Origin: Ollibium composti
GTDB taxonomy: Bacteria; Pseudomonadota; Alphaproteobacteria; Rhizobiales; Rhizobiaceae
DNA length: 64,000 nt
Assembly: GCF_004801285.1 (NCBI RefSeq)
Contig: NZ_SSNY01000014.1
Coordinates: forward strand, 1 to 64,000
Direction of reading: 5' to 3'
Shown: piece by piece, positions 49,718-59,800 of the stretch
Numbering within the stretch: position 1 is the stretch's first letter
How the letters are laid out: every line of letters begins with the position of its first letter
Position numbers and translations under genes: made by a program
Notes under the pieces: model-generated
Database searches by the model: none
Told to the model about the DNA's origin: nothing
The model's input: the letters and a program-made list of their open reading frames with translations, nothing else

Positions 49718-52708
49718 ATGAAAAAAGGCGATCACCTCTTCCTCGTCGATGGCTCCGGCTACATCTTCCGCGCCTATCACGCGCTGCCGCCGCTGTCGCG
49801 CAAGTCGGACGGCCTGCCGGTGGGCGCCGTCTCCGGCTTCTGCAACATGTTGTGGAAGCTGCTGCGCGAGGCGCGCAACACCGACGTCGGCGTCACGCCG
49901 ACCCATTTCGCCGTCATCTTCGACTATTCCTCCAAAACCTTCCGCAACGAACTCTATCCTGAATACAAGGCCAACCGCTCGGCCCCGCCGGAAGACCTGA
50001 TCCCGCAGTTCGGCCTGATCCGCGAAGCCACCCGCGCCTTCGGCCTGCCCTGCGTCGAGATGGAGGGCTTCGAGGCCGACGACCTGATCGCCACCTATTG
50101 CCGGCTCGCCTGCGAAGCCGGCGGCGACACCACCATCGTCTCCTCCGACAAGGACCTGATGCAGCTGGTCGGCCCGACCGTCGGCATGTACGACCCGATG
50201 AAGGACCGCCAGATCGGCATTCCCGAGGTCATCGAGAAGTGGGGCGTGCCGCCGGAAAAGATGATCGACCTGCAGGCGCTGACCGGCGATTCGGTCGACA
50301 ACGTGCCTGGCGTGCCGGGCATCGGCCCGAAAACGGCGGCGCAATTGCTGGAACAGTTCGGCAATCTCGACACGTTGCTGGAGCGTGCCGGCGAGATCAA
50401 GCAGGACAAGCGCCGCCAGTCGATCATCGACAACGCCGACAAGGCGCGCATCTCGCGCGAACTGGTGACGCTGAAGACCGATGTTCCGACCGCGGCCGGC
50501 GAAGGCCTGGACGACTTCGTTCTCGATCCCGCCGACGGGCCGAAGCTGATCGCCTTCCTGAAAGCGATGGAGTTCACGTCGCTGACGCGGCGGGTCGCCG
50601 AAGCGACCGGCACCGAGGTCGGCGAGGTCGAGGCCGCGTCGATCGCGGTCGAACGCGCCGACACCGCGCATGGGCCCGATGTGGGCAGCACCTTTACCTC
50701 CCCCCTGAGGGGAGGTCGCGCCGAAGGCGCGGGTGGGGGTACTTCGTCGAGCGCCGGCGCGTCGGAACCCCCACCCCTAACCCCTCCCCTCAAGGGGGAG
50801 GGGGATTCTCCGTCCCTCCTTTCCGCCCTGCGCGCCGAAGCCGCCGTCGCCGACAAGATCGACGTCAACGCCTATCATTGCATCCGCGACCTGCCGACCT
50901 TGCTGCGCTGGGTCGAGGAAGCACGCGAGGCCGGCATCGTCGCCTTCGACACCGAGACCACCTCGCTCGACCCCATGCAGGCGGAACTCTGTGGCTTCTC
51001 GCTCGCCATCCGTCCCGGCCAAGCCTGCTATGTGCCGGTCGGCCACAAAAACGGCCAGGACGATCTCCTCGGCGGCGGGCTGGTCGACGGCCAGATACCG
51101 ATCCGCGAGGCGCTCGCCGCGATCAAGCCGCTGATGGAGGACAGGTCGGTCCTCAAGATCGCGCAGAACCTGAAGTACGACCTCGTCATCATGCAGCGCC
51201 ACGGCGTCGACGTCGCGCCCTACGACGACACGATGCTGATCTCCTACGTGCTCGACGCCGGCGTCACAGGCGGCCACGGCATGGATTTCCTGGCCGACAA
51301 ATGGCTCGGCCACAAGACGATCCCCTTCAAGGACGTCGCCGGCTCCGGCAAGAGCTTCATCGGCTTCCATCAGGTGCCGCTCGACAGGGCGACCTGCTAC
51401 GCCGCCGAGGACGCCGACGTGACGCTACGGCTCTGGATGGTGCTGAAGCCGCGCCTCGCCGCCAAGGGCCTCGTCTCGGTCTACGAGCGGCTGGAGCGGC
51501 CGCTAGTGCCGGTGCTGGCGCGCATGGAGCAGCGCGGCATCTCCGTCGACCGGCAAATTCTCTCCCGCCTCTCCGGCGACCTCGCCCAGGGCGCCGCCCG
51601 GCTGGAGGAGGACATCTATCAACTGATCGGCGAGCGCATCAACATCGGCTCGCCCAAGCAACTCGGCGACATATTGTTCGGCCGCATGGGCCTGCCGGGC
51701 GGCTCCAAGACCAAGTCCGGACAATGGTCCACCTCGGCGCAGCTTCTGGAAGACCTCGCAGCCGAAGGCCACGAACTGCCGCGCCGGATCGTCGACTGGC
51801 GACAGCTCACCAAGCTGAAGTCGACCTACACCGATGCCCTGCCGGGCTTCATCAATCCAGAAACGAAACGCGTCCATACGTCTTATGCGCTGGCCGCGAC
51901 GACGACCGGACGGCTGTCGTCTTCCGATCCGAACCTTCAGAACATTCCGGTGCGCACCGCCGAAGGCCGCAAGATCCGTACCGCCTTCATCGCCGAGCCA
52001 GGCCATAAGCTGATCTCGGCCGACTACAGTCAGATCGAGCTTCGCGTGCTGGCGCATGTCGCGGATATCCCGCAGTTGAAGCAGGCTTTCGCGGACGGCG
52101 CCGACATCCACGCCATCACCGCTTCCGAGATGTTCGGCGTTCCGGTCGAAGGCATGCCGTCGGAAGTCCGCCGCCGCGCCAAGGCGATCAACTTCGGCAT
52201 CATCTACGGCATTTCCGCCTTCGGCCTGGCCAACCAGCTCTCCATCCCGCGCGAGGAAGCCGGCGCCTACATCAAGAAATACTTCGAGCGCTTCCCCGGC
52301 ATCCGCGACTACATGGACGAGACGAAGGCCTTCGCCCGCGAGAACGGCTTTGTCGAGACCGTGTTCGGCCGCCGCATCCACTATCCCGAAATCCGCGCGG
52401 CCAACCCATCGCTGCGCGCCTTCAACGAACGCGCCTCGATCAATGCCCGCCTGCAGGGCACCGCGGCCGACATCATCCGCCGCGCAATGATCCGCATGGA
52501 CGACGCTCTGCTGAAGGCGGGACTCGGCGCCCGCATGCTTCTGCAAGTGCATGACGAGCTGATCTTCGAGACGGTCGAGGCCGAGGTCGATGCGACCATC
52601 CCGGTGGTGAAGGCCGTTATGGAGAATGCGGCGATGCCGGCGGTTTCGCTGTCGGTGCCTCTCCAGGTCGACGCCCGCGCCGCCGACAACTGGGACGAGG
52701 CGCACTGA
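49718..52708 (+). CDS. polA: DNA polymerase I
   Basis: The 996-residue enzyme fills gaps and removes RNA primers. It has a 5'-nuclease domain (about 1-290, GFEADDLIATYC, TGDSVDNVPGVPGIGPKTAAQLL), a 3'-5' exonuclease domain (about 385-570, VAFDTETTSLDP) and the polymerase domain (about 600-996, motif A DYSQIELRVLAH, O-helix RRRAKAINFGIIYG, motif C VHDEL). About residues 327-365 are encoded by a palindromic repeat that continues the frame (TSPLRGGRAEGAGGGTSS and PPPLTPPLKGEGDS). This lies in the linker between the two nuclease domains. A 43-nt hairpin starts directly after the stop. Confidence 0.97.
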   Translation: MKKGDHLFLVDGSGYIFRAYHALPPLSRKSDGLPVGAVSGFCNMLWKLLREARNTDVGVTPTHFAVIFDYSSKTFRNELYPEYKANRSAPPEDLIPQFGLIREATRAFGLPCVEMEGFEADDLIATYCRLACEAGGDTTIVSSDKDLMQLVGPTVGMYDPMKDRQIGIPEVIEKWGVPPEKMIDLQALTGDSVDNVPGVPGIGPKTAAQLLEQFGNLDTLLERAGEIKQDKRRQSIIDNADKARISRELVTLKTDVPTAAGEGLDDFVLDPADGPKLIAFLKAMEFTSLTRRVAEATGTEVGEVEAASIAVERADTAHGPDVGSTFTSPLRGGRAEGAGGGTSSSAGASEPPPLTPPLKGEGDSPSLLSALRAEAAVADKIDVNAYHCIRDLPTLLRWVEEAREAGIVAFDTETTSLDPMQAELCGFSLAIRPGQACYVPVGHKNGQDDLLGGGLVDGQIPIREALAAIKPLMEDRSVLKIAQNLKYDLVIMQRHGVDVAPYDDTMLISYVLDAGVTGGHGMDFLADKWLGHKTIPFKDVAGSGKSFIGFHQVPLDRATCYAAEDADVTLRLWMVLKPRLAAKGLVSVYERLERPLVPVLARMEQRGISVDRQILSRLSGDLAQGAARLEEDIYQLIGERINIGSPKQLGDILFGRMGLPGGSKTKSGQWSTSAQLLEDLAAEGHELPRRIVDWRQLTKLKSTYTDALPGFINPETKRVHTSYALAATTTGRLSSSDPNLQNIPVRTAEGRKIRTAFIAEPGHKLISADYSQIELRVLAHVADIPQLKQAFADGADIHAITASEMFGVPVEGMPSEVRRRAKAINFGIIYGISAFGLANQLSIPREEAGAYIKKYFERFPGIRDYMDETKAFARENGFVETVFGRRIHYPEIRAANPSLRAFNERASINARLQGTAADIIRRAMIRMDDALLKAGLGARMLLQVHDELIFETVEAEVDATIPVVKAVMENAAMPAVSLSVPLQVDARAADNWDEAH
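50692..50808 (+). repeat. Palindromic repeat inside the polA reading frame
   Basis: acctcccccctgaggggagg and, inverted, ccctcccctcaagggggagg bracket further complementary segments (gggtgggggtac / gaacccccaccc). It has the sequence class of the lptB-rpoN repeat (20881-21017). It spans about 39 codons without a stop and does not disturb the polymerase frame. Confidence 0.85.
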
Positions 52709-52751
52709 GCATGTTGCAGCCGGATGGTCACGTCCGGCGTCGTACAAATGC
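52709..52751 (+). repeat. 43-nt hairpin element, copy 3
   Basis: It starts one base after the polA stop. The outer stem is GCAT...ATGC and the inner stem CCGGATG/CGTCCGG with a G-T pair. Relative to copies 1 and 2, paired positions change together (CCAGGC/GCCTGG, CCAGACG/CGTCTGG, CCGGATG/CGTCCGG). The last residues of polA and of DUF1150 both end GCACTGA, flush with the element. Confidence 0.7.
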
Positions 52752-52772
52752 GACTAAGAGGATCAAGTGCCG

Positions 52773-53177
52773 TCAGGCGGCCTCGGCCCGGCATTTTCCG
52801 CAGGTGCCGCGGAATTCGATCACCGCCTTCTTCGGCACGAAGCCGCCGGCCCGCACCCAGTCGTCAAGCTGGTGGCCGATGGTGTCGTCGGAAAACTCCT
52901 GCACTTGCCCGCATGTGTCGCAGATGGCAAAGGCGGTCATGGAATGGCCGTGATCGTGCGGTTCCGAGCAGGCGACGAAGGCATTCAGGCTTTCCAGCCG
53001 ATGCACGAAACCTTCCTTGATGAGCGCATCCAGCGCCCGGTAGACCTGCAAGGGGGCGCGAAAACCGCGCTCGCGCAACTGGTCGAGCAGCGTGTAGGCG
53101 CTGAGCGGCGCGCTCGCCGCCTCCAGCTTTTCCAGCACGTTGAGCTGGTTCTTGGTGAGTGTCGCCCTTGCCGTCAT
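52773..53177 (-). CDS. zur: Fur-family regulator, Zur type
   Basis: The 134-residue winged-helix regulator has the Fur-family DNA-binding part (about 1-75, LSAYTLLDQLRERGFRAPLQVYRALDALIKEGFVHRLESLNAFVAC) and a metal-binding part with CDTCGQ and a final CGKC pair that can bind structural zinc, plus HDHGHS. The sequence is closest to alphaproteobacterial Zur rather than Irr or Fur. It would repress zinc uptake genes when zinc is plentiful. None of those genes is visible next to it. It converges on polA. Confidence 0.85.
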   Translation of the reverse strand: MTARATLTKNQLNVLEKLEAASAPLSAYTLLDQLRERGFRAPLQVYRALDALIKEGFVHRLESLNAFVACSEPHDHGHSMTAFAICDTCGQVQEFSDDTIGHQLDDWVRAGGFVPKKAVIEFRGTCGKCRAEAA

Positions 53178-53391
53178 GGTCCAGTTCTCGCTCCGTCGCC
53201 GTCAGGATGAGCGACACCGCGTCCCTGACATAGCGATGATCAGGCGATTTTACCACCGCCGTGCCGATCCGCACGCCAGGCGGGTAAGCTCTTTGCCGCT
53301 TGCCGAGTGTGAAAACTTCCCAAATACTGCCAAAATCCTTGTCCAAGCTCGAATTGCTTGGGAAGATTGATGGGTTTCGGGGGAAACGATC

Positions 53392-55593
53392 ATGATTGAA
53401 CTGACGCGGCGTACGCTGCTCGCCGGTTCGGCGGCGGCGGCAATGGCGGGCATGGTGTCATTCCGGGCGCGCGCTGCCGCGCGCACCTACCACGCACTGC
53501 TTGTTGCCTGTACCGACTACGACAACCTGCCGAAGAAGGCGTGGCTGATCGGGCCGAAGCACGACGCCGGCCTCGTGCGCGATTATCTTATCAACAACGC
53601 TCCGGCGCCGGTGAAATTCGAGGCGGACAACATCACGCTGCTGGCCAAGGACGTCGAGGGCGCCAGCGGCCCGCCCACTCATGCGGCGATCACCGCGGCC
53701 TTCACCGATCTCGCCGCCAAGGTGCAGCGCGACGATTTCGTCTATCTCCACCTTTCGGGCCACGGCGCCCAGCAGCCGGAGCGCCAGGCCGGCGACGAGA
53801 CGGACGGCCTCGACGAGATCTTCCTGCCGGTCGATATCCAGAAATGGGCCGACCGCGCGAGCGGCGTGCCGAACGCACTGGTCGACGACGAAATCCGCGA
53901 CGCGCTTGATGCCATCCGCGCCAAGGGCGCCTTCGTCTGGGTCGTCTTCGACTGCTGCCATTCCGGCACCGCGACCCGCGCCGTCCTCGTCGACGACGAG
54001 ATGGAGCGCAAGGTGGAATTCCCCGACCTGGTCGGCGGCGATGAAGCGGCGCGCGCCGCAGCGCAGACGGTCTACGACGAGGCAAGCGCTGCGGCATCGC
54101 GCGCACTCGAAGCGGATGGTGGCCGTCAGGTCGGCTTCAACCTGACGCCGACGGGTGCGGAGCCGAGTACCAAGGGCAAGATGGTGGCCTTCTACGCCGC
54201 GCAGACGGTGGAGACGACGCCCGAAATGCCGCTGCCCAAGGGCGCCGAGGGCGCCACGCGCTTCGGTCTGTTCACCTTCACAATCATGGCGAAGCTGGCC
54301 GAAAACCCGAACATCACCTATCGCCAGCTCGGTCAGGCCGTGCTGCAGCAATACGCCGCCAACGGACGCACCCGCCCGACGCCGTTGTTCGAGGGTGAAC
54401 TGGACGCGCCGGTCTTCGGCACCGAAAAGACCGATGCCGCCCATCAATGGCCGATCGTGGTCAAGGGCGATGCAGCCACCATCAAGGGCGGCCTGCTGCA
54501 TCGCCTCAACCCCGGCAGCAAACTCGCGATCCTCCCCTCGGCGCTGTCGCCCATCGCCGATGCGGTCGGCTATCTCGAGGTCACATCGGCCCGGAACCTG
54601 GAAAGCAAGATCAAGCCGATCGAGTTCGACGGCAAGCCGGCACTAAAGATCGCCGACATTCCCAACGGCGCTTATGCGCGTGTGGCCGAACTGGCGGTGG
54701 ACTACACGCTGGCGGTGGCACGGCCGTCGTCGAGCGACGGACTGGACACCGAGACGGCTCTGGTCAATTCCATGCTCGACGAACTGGCGGCGAAGAAGGA
54801 CAGCGGCTTCAACATCAAGCTGGTAGAGGCTGGCAAGGCCGCCGAGCTGCGGCTGGCGGTGCTGCGCGAGAACGCTATTGCCGGCACCGCGACCGACGCC
54901 ACCGACAAGCCGGCGCTGTGGTTCCTGCCGGCATCGGGCGACGTGACGACCAGCAACGGTGCCCGGCCGCCGCTCATCATCATCCATGCCGACGAGCGCC
55001 AGAAATTGCTGGAGACGACGGCCAAGAACCTCACCACCATCTTCCGCGCCACAGGCCTGTCGCGGCTCGCCGCGGCCAATGACTACCGTCCTGAAGAAGT
55101 CGAGGTCCAGTTCCTGATCAAGCGGGAGGGCGCCGACACGCCGGAGCAGCTGGAAGCGTCCGTCGTGCCGCGCGTCTCGCCCGGCGACGAGATGCACGTG
55201 AAGGTTGTCAACAAATCAACCGACCTTATCGACCTGAACGTGCTCTATGTCGGCTCCGACTATTCCATCGCCCATATCGTGTCGGAGCGGCTGGCCCCGC
55301 AGGCGGCGCTGGAAGAGGGCCTGTTCGCCTTCACCGACACCAGCTTCGGCATGGAACGCATGATCGCCGTGCTGACCGCGGCCCCGCCGCAGAGCGAAAA
55401 GGAGGATCTTTCCTTCCTGGCGCAGGACGGCGTTCCGGCAGCCACGCGCGGCACCGGCCTCGCCGGCTTCTCCGAAATGCTGGCCGACATCGGCATGGCG
55501 CCGGCAACCCGTTCTGTCATGAAACTGTCGGACAACAAGGGCTCCAAGGGCGCGGTGATGATCTTCCCGGTGGAGACGATGCCCCGCTCCTGA
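53392..55593 (+). CDS. Tat-exported caspase-family (C14, metacaspase-like) protein
   Basis: The 733-residue protein has a twin-arginine signal (TRRTLLAGSAAAAMAGMVSF, about 5-28), then a caspase/metacaspase p20-like domain with His 124 (HLSGHGAQQ) and Cys 189 (FDCCHSGTAT), and a long C-terminal region. The last part (about 550-690, SPGDEMHVKVVNKSTDLIDLNVL and a later GLFAFTD) resembles DUF4384, which accompanies many bacterial caspases. Both dyad residues are intact, so activity is possible. It acts outside the cytoplasm if exported. It begins a run of exported-protein genes, 98 bp before the next one. Confidence 0.9.
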   Translation: MIELTRRTLLAGSAAAAMAGMVSFRARAAARTYHALLVACTDYDNLPKKAWLIGPKHDAGLVRDYLINNAPAPVKFEADNITLLAKDVEGASGPPTHAAITAAFTDLAAKVQRDDFVYLHLSGHGAQQPERQAGDETDGLDEIFLPVDIQKWADRASGVPNALVDDEIRDALDAIRAKGAFVWVVFDCCHSGTATRAVLVDDEMERKVEFPDLVGGDEAARAAAQTVYDEASAAASRALEADGGRQVGFNLTPTGAEPSTKGKMVAFYAAQTVETTPEMPLPKGAEGATRFGLFTFTIMAKLAENPNITYRQLGQAVLQQYAANGRTRPTPLFEGELDAPVFGTEKTDAAHQWPIVVKGDAATIKGGLLHRLNPGSKLAILPSALSPIADAVGYLEVTSARNLESKIKPIEFDGKPALKIADIPNGAYARVAELAVDYTLAVARPSSSDGLDTETALVNSMLDELAAKKDSGFNIKLVEAGKAAELRLAVLRENAIAGTATDATDKPALWFLPASGDVTTSNGARPPLIIIHADERQKLLETTAKNLTTIFRATGLSRLAAANDYRPEEVEVQFLIKREGADTPEQLEASVVPRVSPGDEMHVKVVNKSTDLIDLNVLYVGSDYSIAHIVSERLAPQAALEEGLFAFTDTSFGMERMIAVLTAAPPQSEKEDLSFLAQDGVPAATRGTGLAGFSEMLADIGMAPATRSVMKLSDNKGSKGAVMIFPVETMPRS

Positions 55594-55691
55594 CGCTTTC
55601 TGTACCGGTCGCCGGTTGCCAAGACCATCGACATCGATATCGGGCCGTTTGCTGGCGCACGCGGCCCTGACAGTGAAACGAGAGGTGCCTT

Positions 55692-56075
55692 GTGAAAGCC
55701 ATGCTCCTATCCCGTATGCGCAGCGCCGGCCTCGGCCTTGCCGTGGCGGCCTTCTGCCTGACAGGTGCCAGCGCCGACGAGGCCTGTGGCCTGTGCGCCC
55801 AGTCGATCGTCACCAATTCCAGCTTGGCCGACTGCTTCCTGGAACAGTACGACCAGTTGGAAAAGGGTGATGGAGCGGCCGTCGCCGTTGATCTCTCGCA
55901 ATGCGGATCGCGCGGCATCGTCGAAGCCCTGCCGACGCCCGAGAGCGGAGCGGTCGAGCCCGATACGCAGTTCATGATCTCGCGTGCGCAGCTCGGCTGC
56001 CTCAAGAAGAAACTCGAGGAGCCCGGCCTGGTGCTCGACCCCTCGGCCAGGATCGAACTGGGCAGTTGCCAATGA
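55692..56075 (+). CDS. Small secreted Cys-containing protein
   Basis: The 127-residue protein, not recognised, has a signal peptide (about 1-28, RSAGLGLAVAAFCLTGASA). The mature part is acidic and has six cysteines (EACGLCAQSI, ADCFLEQ, DLSQCGSRG, QLGCLKKK, LGSCQ), which could form three disulfides in the periplasm. It uses a GTG start with GAGAGG upstream. The end overlaps the start of the next gene (ATGA), so the two are made together. It is presumably an accessory part of the adjacent caspase system. Confidence 0.75.
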   Translation: MKAMLLSRMRSAGLGLAVAAFCLTGASADEACGLCAQSIVTNSSLADCFLEQYDQLEKGDGAAVAVDLSQCGSRGIVEALPTPESGAVEPDTQFMISRAQLGCLKKKLEEPGLVLDPSARIELGSCQ

Positions 56076-56800
56076 GCGGATCGGGAACGAAGGAAGCAAG
56101 GCGGGATGCGGGCAAGCCGTCGAGCGCGTTGGCGCTGACCATGTCCAAGGAGGCAACCGCCAAGCCGGAAGAGCAGCCCGGCGACGTCGCCGCGGAAAAG
56201 TCGGCGCATTCGGCGAAGAAGGAAACGCCGTTCAACGACAGCGACTGGCGGATCCGGGTCGATGCCTGGGCCGGCCTGTTCGTACGCATCGGCCTTGTCG
56301 TGGGCGCGATCTTCTCGGTCTACCAGTACCTTGCCCAGCGCGAGGAACAGCGTGTCGCGCAGACCATGCGCATGGTCGAACTGTGGGATCAGGGCGACTA
56401 CCAGAAGGCGCAGCAGGCCATCAGGGCGCGGCTTACCGGATTGAACGAGAAATACGCCAACCTGCTCGGCCAGTCGCCGACCCGGACCGAGCAGTCGATC
56501 TATCGCCAGCGCATCGGCATCCAGGCGATGTCGGCGGACGGCGGCGCCCAGCCCCTGGCGGATTTCGCCGCCGACTTCGACCGCATCGTCTATTTCCTCA
56601 ACCGTCTGTCCTTCTGCGTCGACGGCGGCCTATGCTCGCGCAAGATGGCCGACGCCTATTTCCGCGATTACGCCGTCTCGTTCTGGAGCTACTTCTCCGG
56701 CTACGTCGGCAAGCAGCGGAAGACAGGGGCCGCCACCTACGCCCTGCCGATCGAGAGATATGTCAACGAGGAAGAGCCTTCCTCGTTGTTCGGGCTCTGA
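56072..56800 (+). CDS. One-pass membrane protein, DUF4760-like
   Basis: The 242-residue protein has a cytoplasmic, charged N-terminus (about 1-60), one membrane helix (about 70-95, AGLFVRIGLVVGAIFSVYQYLA) and a helical domain (about 95-240: MVELWDQGDYQKAQQAIRARL, FDRIVYFLNRLSFCVDGGLC, FWSYFSGYVGKQR). The pattern of a WD near the membrane and YFLNRLSFCVDxG resembles DUF4760-like proteins, but I am not sure. The ATG overlaps the previous stop (ATGA). The WD40-caspase gene begins 10 bp after its stop. Confidence 0.75.
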   Translation: MSGSGTKEARRDAGKPSSALALTMSKEATAKPEEQPGDVAAEKSAHSAKKETPFNDSDWRIRVDAWAGLFVRIGLVVGAIFSVYQYLAQREEQRVAQTMRMVELWDQGDYQKAQQAIRARLTGLNEKYANLLGQSPTRTEQSIYRQRIGIQAMSADGGAQPLADFAADFDRIVYFLNRLSFCVDGGLCSRKMADAYFRDYAVSFWSYFSGYVGKQRKTGAATYALPIERYVNEEEPSSLFGL

Positions 56801-56810
56801 GGGCCGCGCC

Positions 56811-59800
56811 GTGGGAGGCTGGCTAAGACGCATCCTGACCATATGCCTTCTGCTGGCGGCCTCGATCCTGCTTGCCGCCGTGCCGGCCCGCGCCGAGGAC
56901 GGTGCCGATTTCCGTCTCGACCTCGATGCCGGCGGCCACACCGCGCGCATCGCCGATCTCGCCTTCACGCCCGGCGGCGACGAAATCGTCTCAGCCTCCG
57001 ACGACAAGACCATCCGCATATGGGACTGGCAGAGCGGCGTGACGCTGCGCACCATCCGCGGTTATATGGGACCGGGGCCGGACGGCAAGGTCTACGCGGT
57101 TGCCGTCTCGCCGGATGGTAGAACCGTTGCCGCCGGCGGCTATTTCGGCGCCGGTATCGGCGACAAGCCGCCCTACGGCGACGTGCGCCTGTTCGATTTC
57201 TCGACCGGGCGCATGGCCGCGGTCCTGAAAGGTCCGCAATACGAAATTTACGACTTGGCCTTCTCCCCTGACGGCCAGAGGCTGGCGGCCGGCGGTGCCG
57301 ACGGCATGGTCTATCTGTGGCGGCGCGACGACGCAGCCGCAAGCGGGTGGGCCGAGGACAGGACGCTCGACGCCGATTCCTGGCATCTCGACAAGCTGGC
57401 CTTCGCTGCCGGCGGAACGCGGCTGGCAGCGTCAACGACCGACAACGGCATCCGCCTGTGGAACCTCGAGGACGGCGAGGAAATCGCCCTTGCCGACGAG
57501 GCCGAACCGTTGCGCGACACGCCGGTTATGGCGCTCGCCGTCTCGCAGGACGGCGCGCAGTTCGCCACCGGTTCGGCCGACGGCACGGTGCAGGTCTGGC
57601 GCGCGGCGGACGGCACGCTTGCCCGCGCCATGCCGAAGCAGGACTTCTTCATCGGCTCGCTGACGTTCGCCGCCAGGGGAACGCGGCTCGTCGCCTCCTG
57701 CGGCTACCGCTGCGCCGACAGGAACCGCTCCGTCGTCTGGAACGTGGAGAACGGCGAACAGGTGCTGACCTATGCCGGCCATGACGGCACCGTCTTCGCC
57801 AGCACCGCCAATGCCGACGGCTCGCTGGTGGCCACCGCCGGCGGCACCCGCCATTCGATTCAGATCTGGGACCCGGCGACCGGCGAGCTGAAGGCGGCGC
57901 TGCAAGGCAAGGGCCAGCCGGTGACGGCGGTCGGCATCGACGCGGCGGGCAGTACCGTGGCATGGGGCAACGCCAATCCCTGCCCCGACAAGGTCGCCTG
58001 CCCTGCCGAACTCGGCACCCTGACTGCGGCCCTGGCGCTACCGAATGCCGATCGATTCTTCGACAGCCCCATGCCGGTGGAGCGGCAGGAGGGCTTCCTG
58101 CGCGCGCAAACGACCGTTGGCCAGTGGTCGCTGACGGCGAAGCCCGGCGGCAAGGAAGGGCTGGAAAACGCCGTGCTGGAGATCGGCAACGGCAGCAAGC
58201 CAACCCGCCCGATCGAGAACACGCCCCAGAACGGCTATGCGCATGCCGCCTTCACGCTGATCCGCGACGGCCTCGGCCTGATCACCGGCGGCACGGACGG
58301 CACGCTGCTCGAATACCGCACGGAGACAGCGCGCGTGTCGGGCGAGTTCACCGGCCATACCGGCGAGATCCATGCCATGGCTGCGGCGGAGAAGGCCGGC
58401 CTGCTGGCCACCGGCAGCGCCGACCAGACGCTGCGGCTGTGGAACCTTAAGACTCGCAAGCTGATCGTCTCGATGTTCTTCGCCGGCTCGGAATGGATCG
58501 CCTGGACCCCGCAGGGCTATTATTATTCCTCGCCGGACGGCGACAGACTGATCGGCTGGCAAGTCAACCAGGGACGCGACCGCGAAGGCCGCTACATCCG
58601 CTGCGACCAGCTCAAGCGCTATCTGTGGAGTCCCGAGATCGTGCGGCGCGCCATCATCCTGCGCAGCGCCGACGATGCCATCAAGGAACTGCGGCCCGGG
58701 GTCGACCGCGAGTTGCAGAAGCTCCTGGAACGCAAGCCGCCCGAGTTCCAGGCGCGTCTCGCCGCCGATCAGTCCGGCGTTCGCGACGGCTTCGTCGCCG
58801 TCGAGATCACCGGCGCCGGGGAAGGCGGCGCCGACATCGCCGATTTCTCCATCCTGTCCAACAGCCGCAACGTCGGCGCCTTCACCGCGCGCTCGGCCGA
58901 CGGCGGCGCCACGACCGTCGTCGAGGTGCCGGTCGAGGACGGCGAGAACACTATTCGCATCACCGGCACCAACGAATTCGGCTATCTCACCGAGCGTTCG
59001 GTCACCGCGCTCGCCCGCAAGAAGGAAAAGGCGGCCAACAAGGGCAAGCTCTACCTCGCCGTCATCGGCGTCGACAAATATCCGTTCCTCACCGACGCCT
59101 GCGGCGGGCGCCCATGCGACCTGCGCTACCCGGTGGACGACGCCACCGGCTTCCTCAAGGTGGTGATGGAAAAGAGCGCGCCGCTCTTTTCCTCGATGGA
59201 ATCGCTGGTGCTGGTCAACAAGGACGCGACCATCGACAGCGCCGCGCTCGCCGGCAGCGGCGAGGTGCTGGAGCCGGATTCCGACACCATCGACGACCAG
59301 CTCGCCGATTTCCTCGACAAGCCCGGCGAGAACGACACGACCATCGTCTTCGTCGCCGGCCATGGCATCAACATCGACGACGACTATTATTTCATCCCCA
59401 CCGACGGCCGCAAACAGGACGCCGAGCGCTGGAAACGCTCCTCGCTGGTGGACTGGTCGGACATCCAGAAATCGGTCGAGCGTGCCAAGGGCATGCGCTT
59501 CATGCTGCTCGACACCTGCCACGCGGCCAATGCCTTCAACCCGAGGCTGGAGAAGGACGCGCAGGACGCCCGCATCGTCGTCTTCTCGGCCACCGCCGCC
59601 AACAACACCGCCGCCGAATTGCCGGAACTCAGCCACGGCGTCTTCACCTATTCCGTGCTGGAAGGCCTGCGCGGCAAGGCCAGGACATCCGACAGCGGCG
59701 TCACCCTGTTCGGGCTGGCCGACTACATCTCCAAGGAAGTCGTGCGCCTGACCCAATCCCAGCAGAAGCCGTTCTACTATGTCGGCGGCGTGGAGAACAT

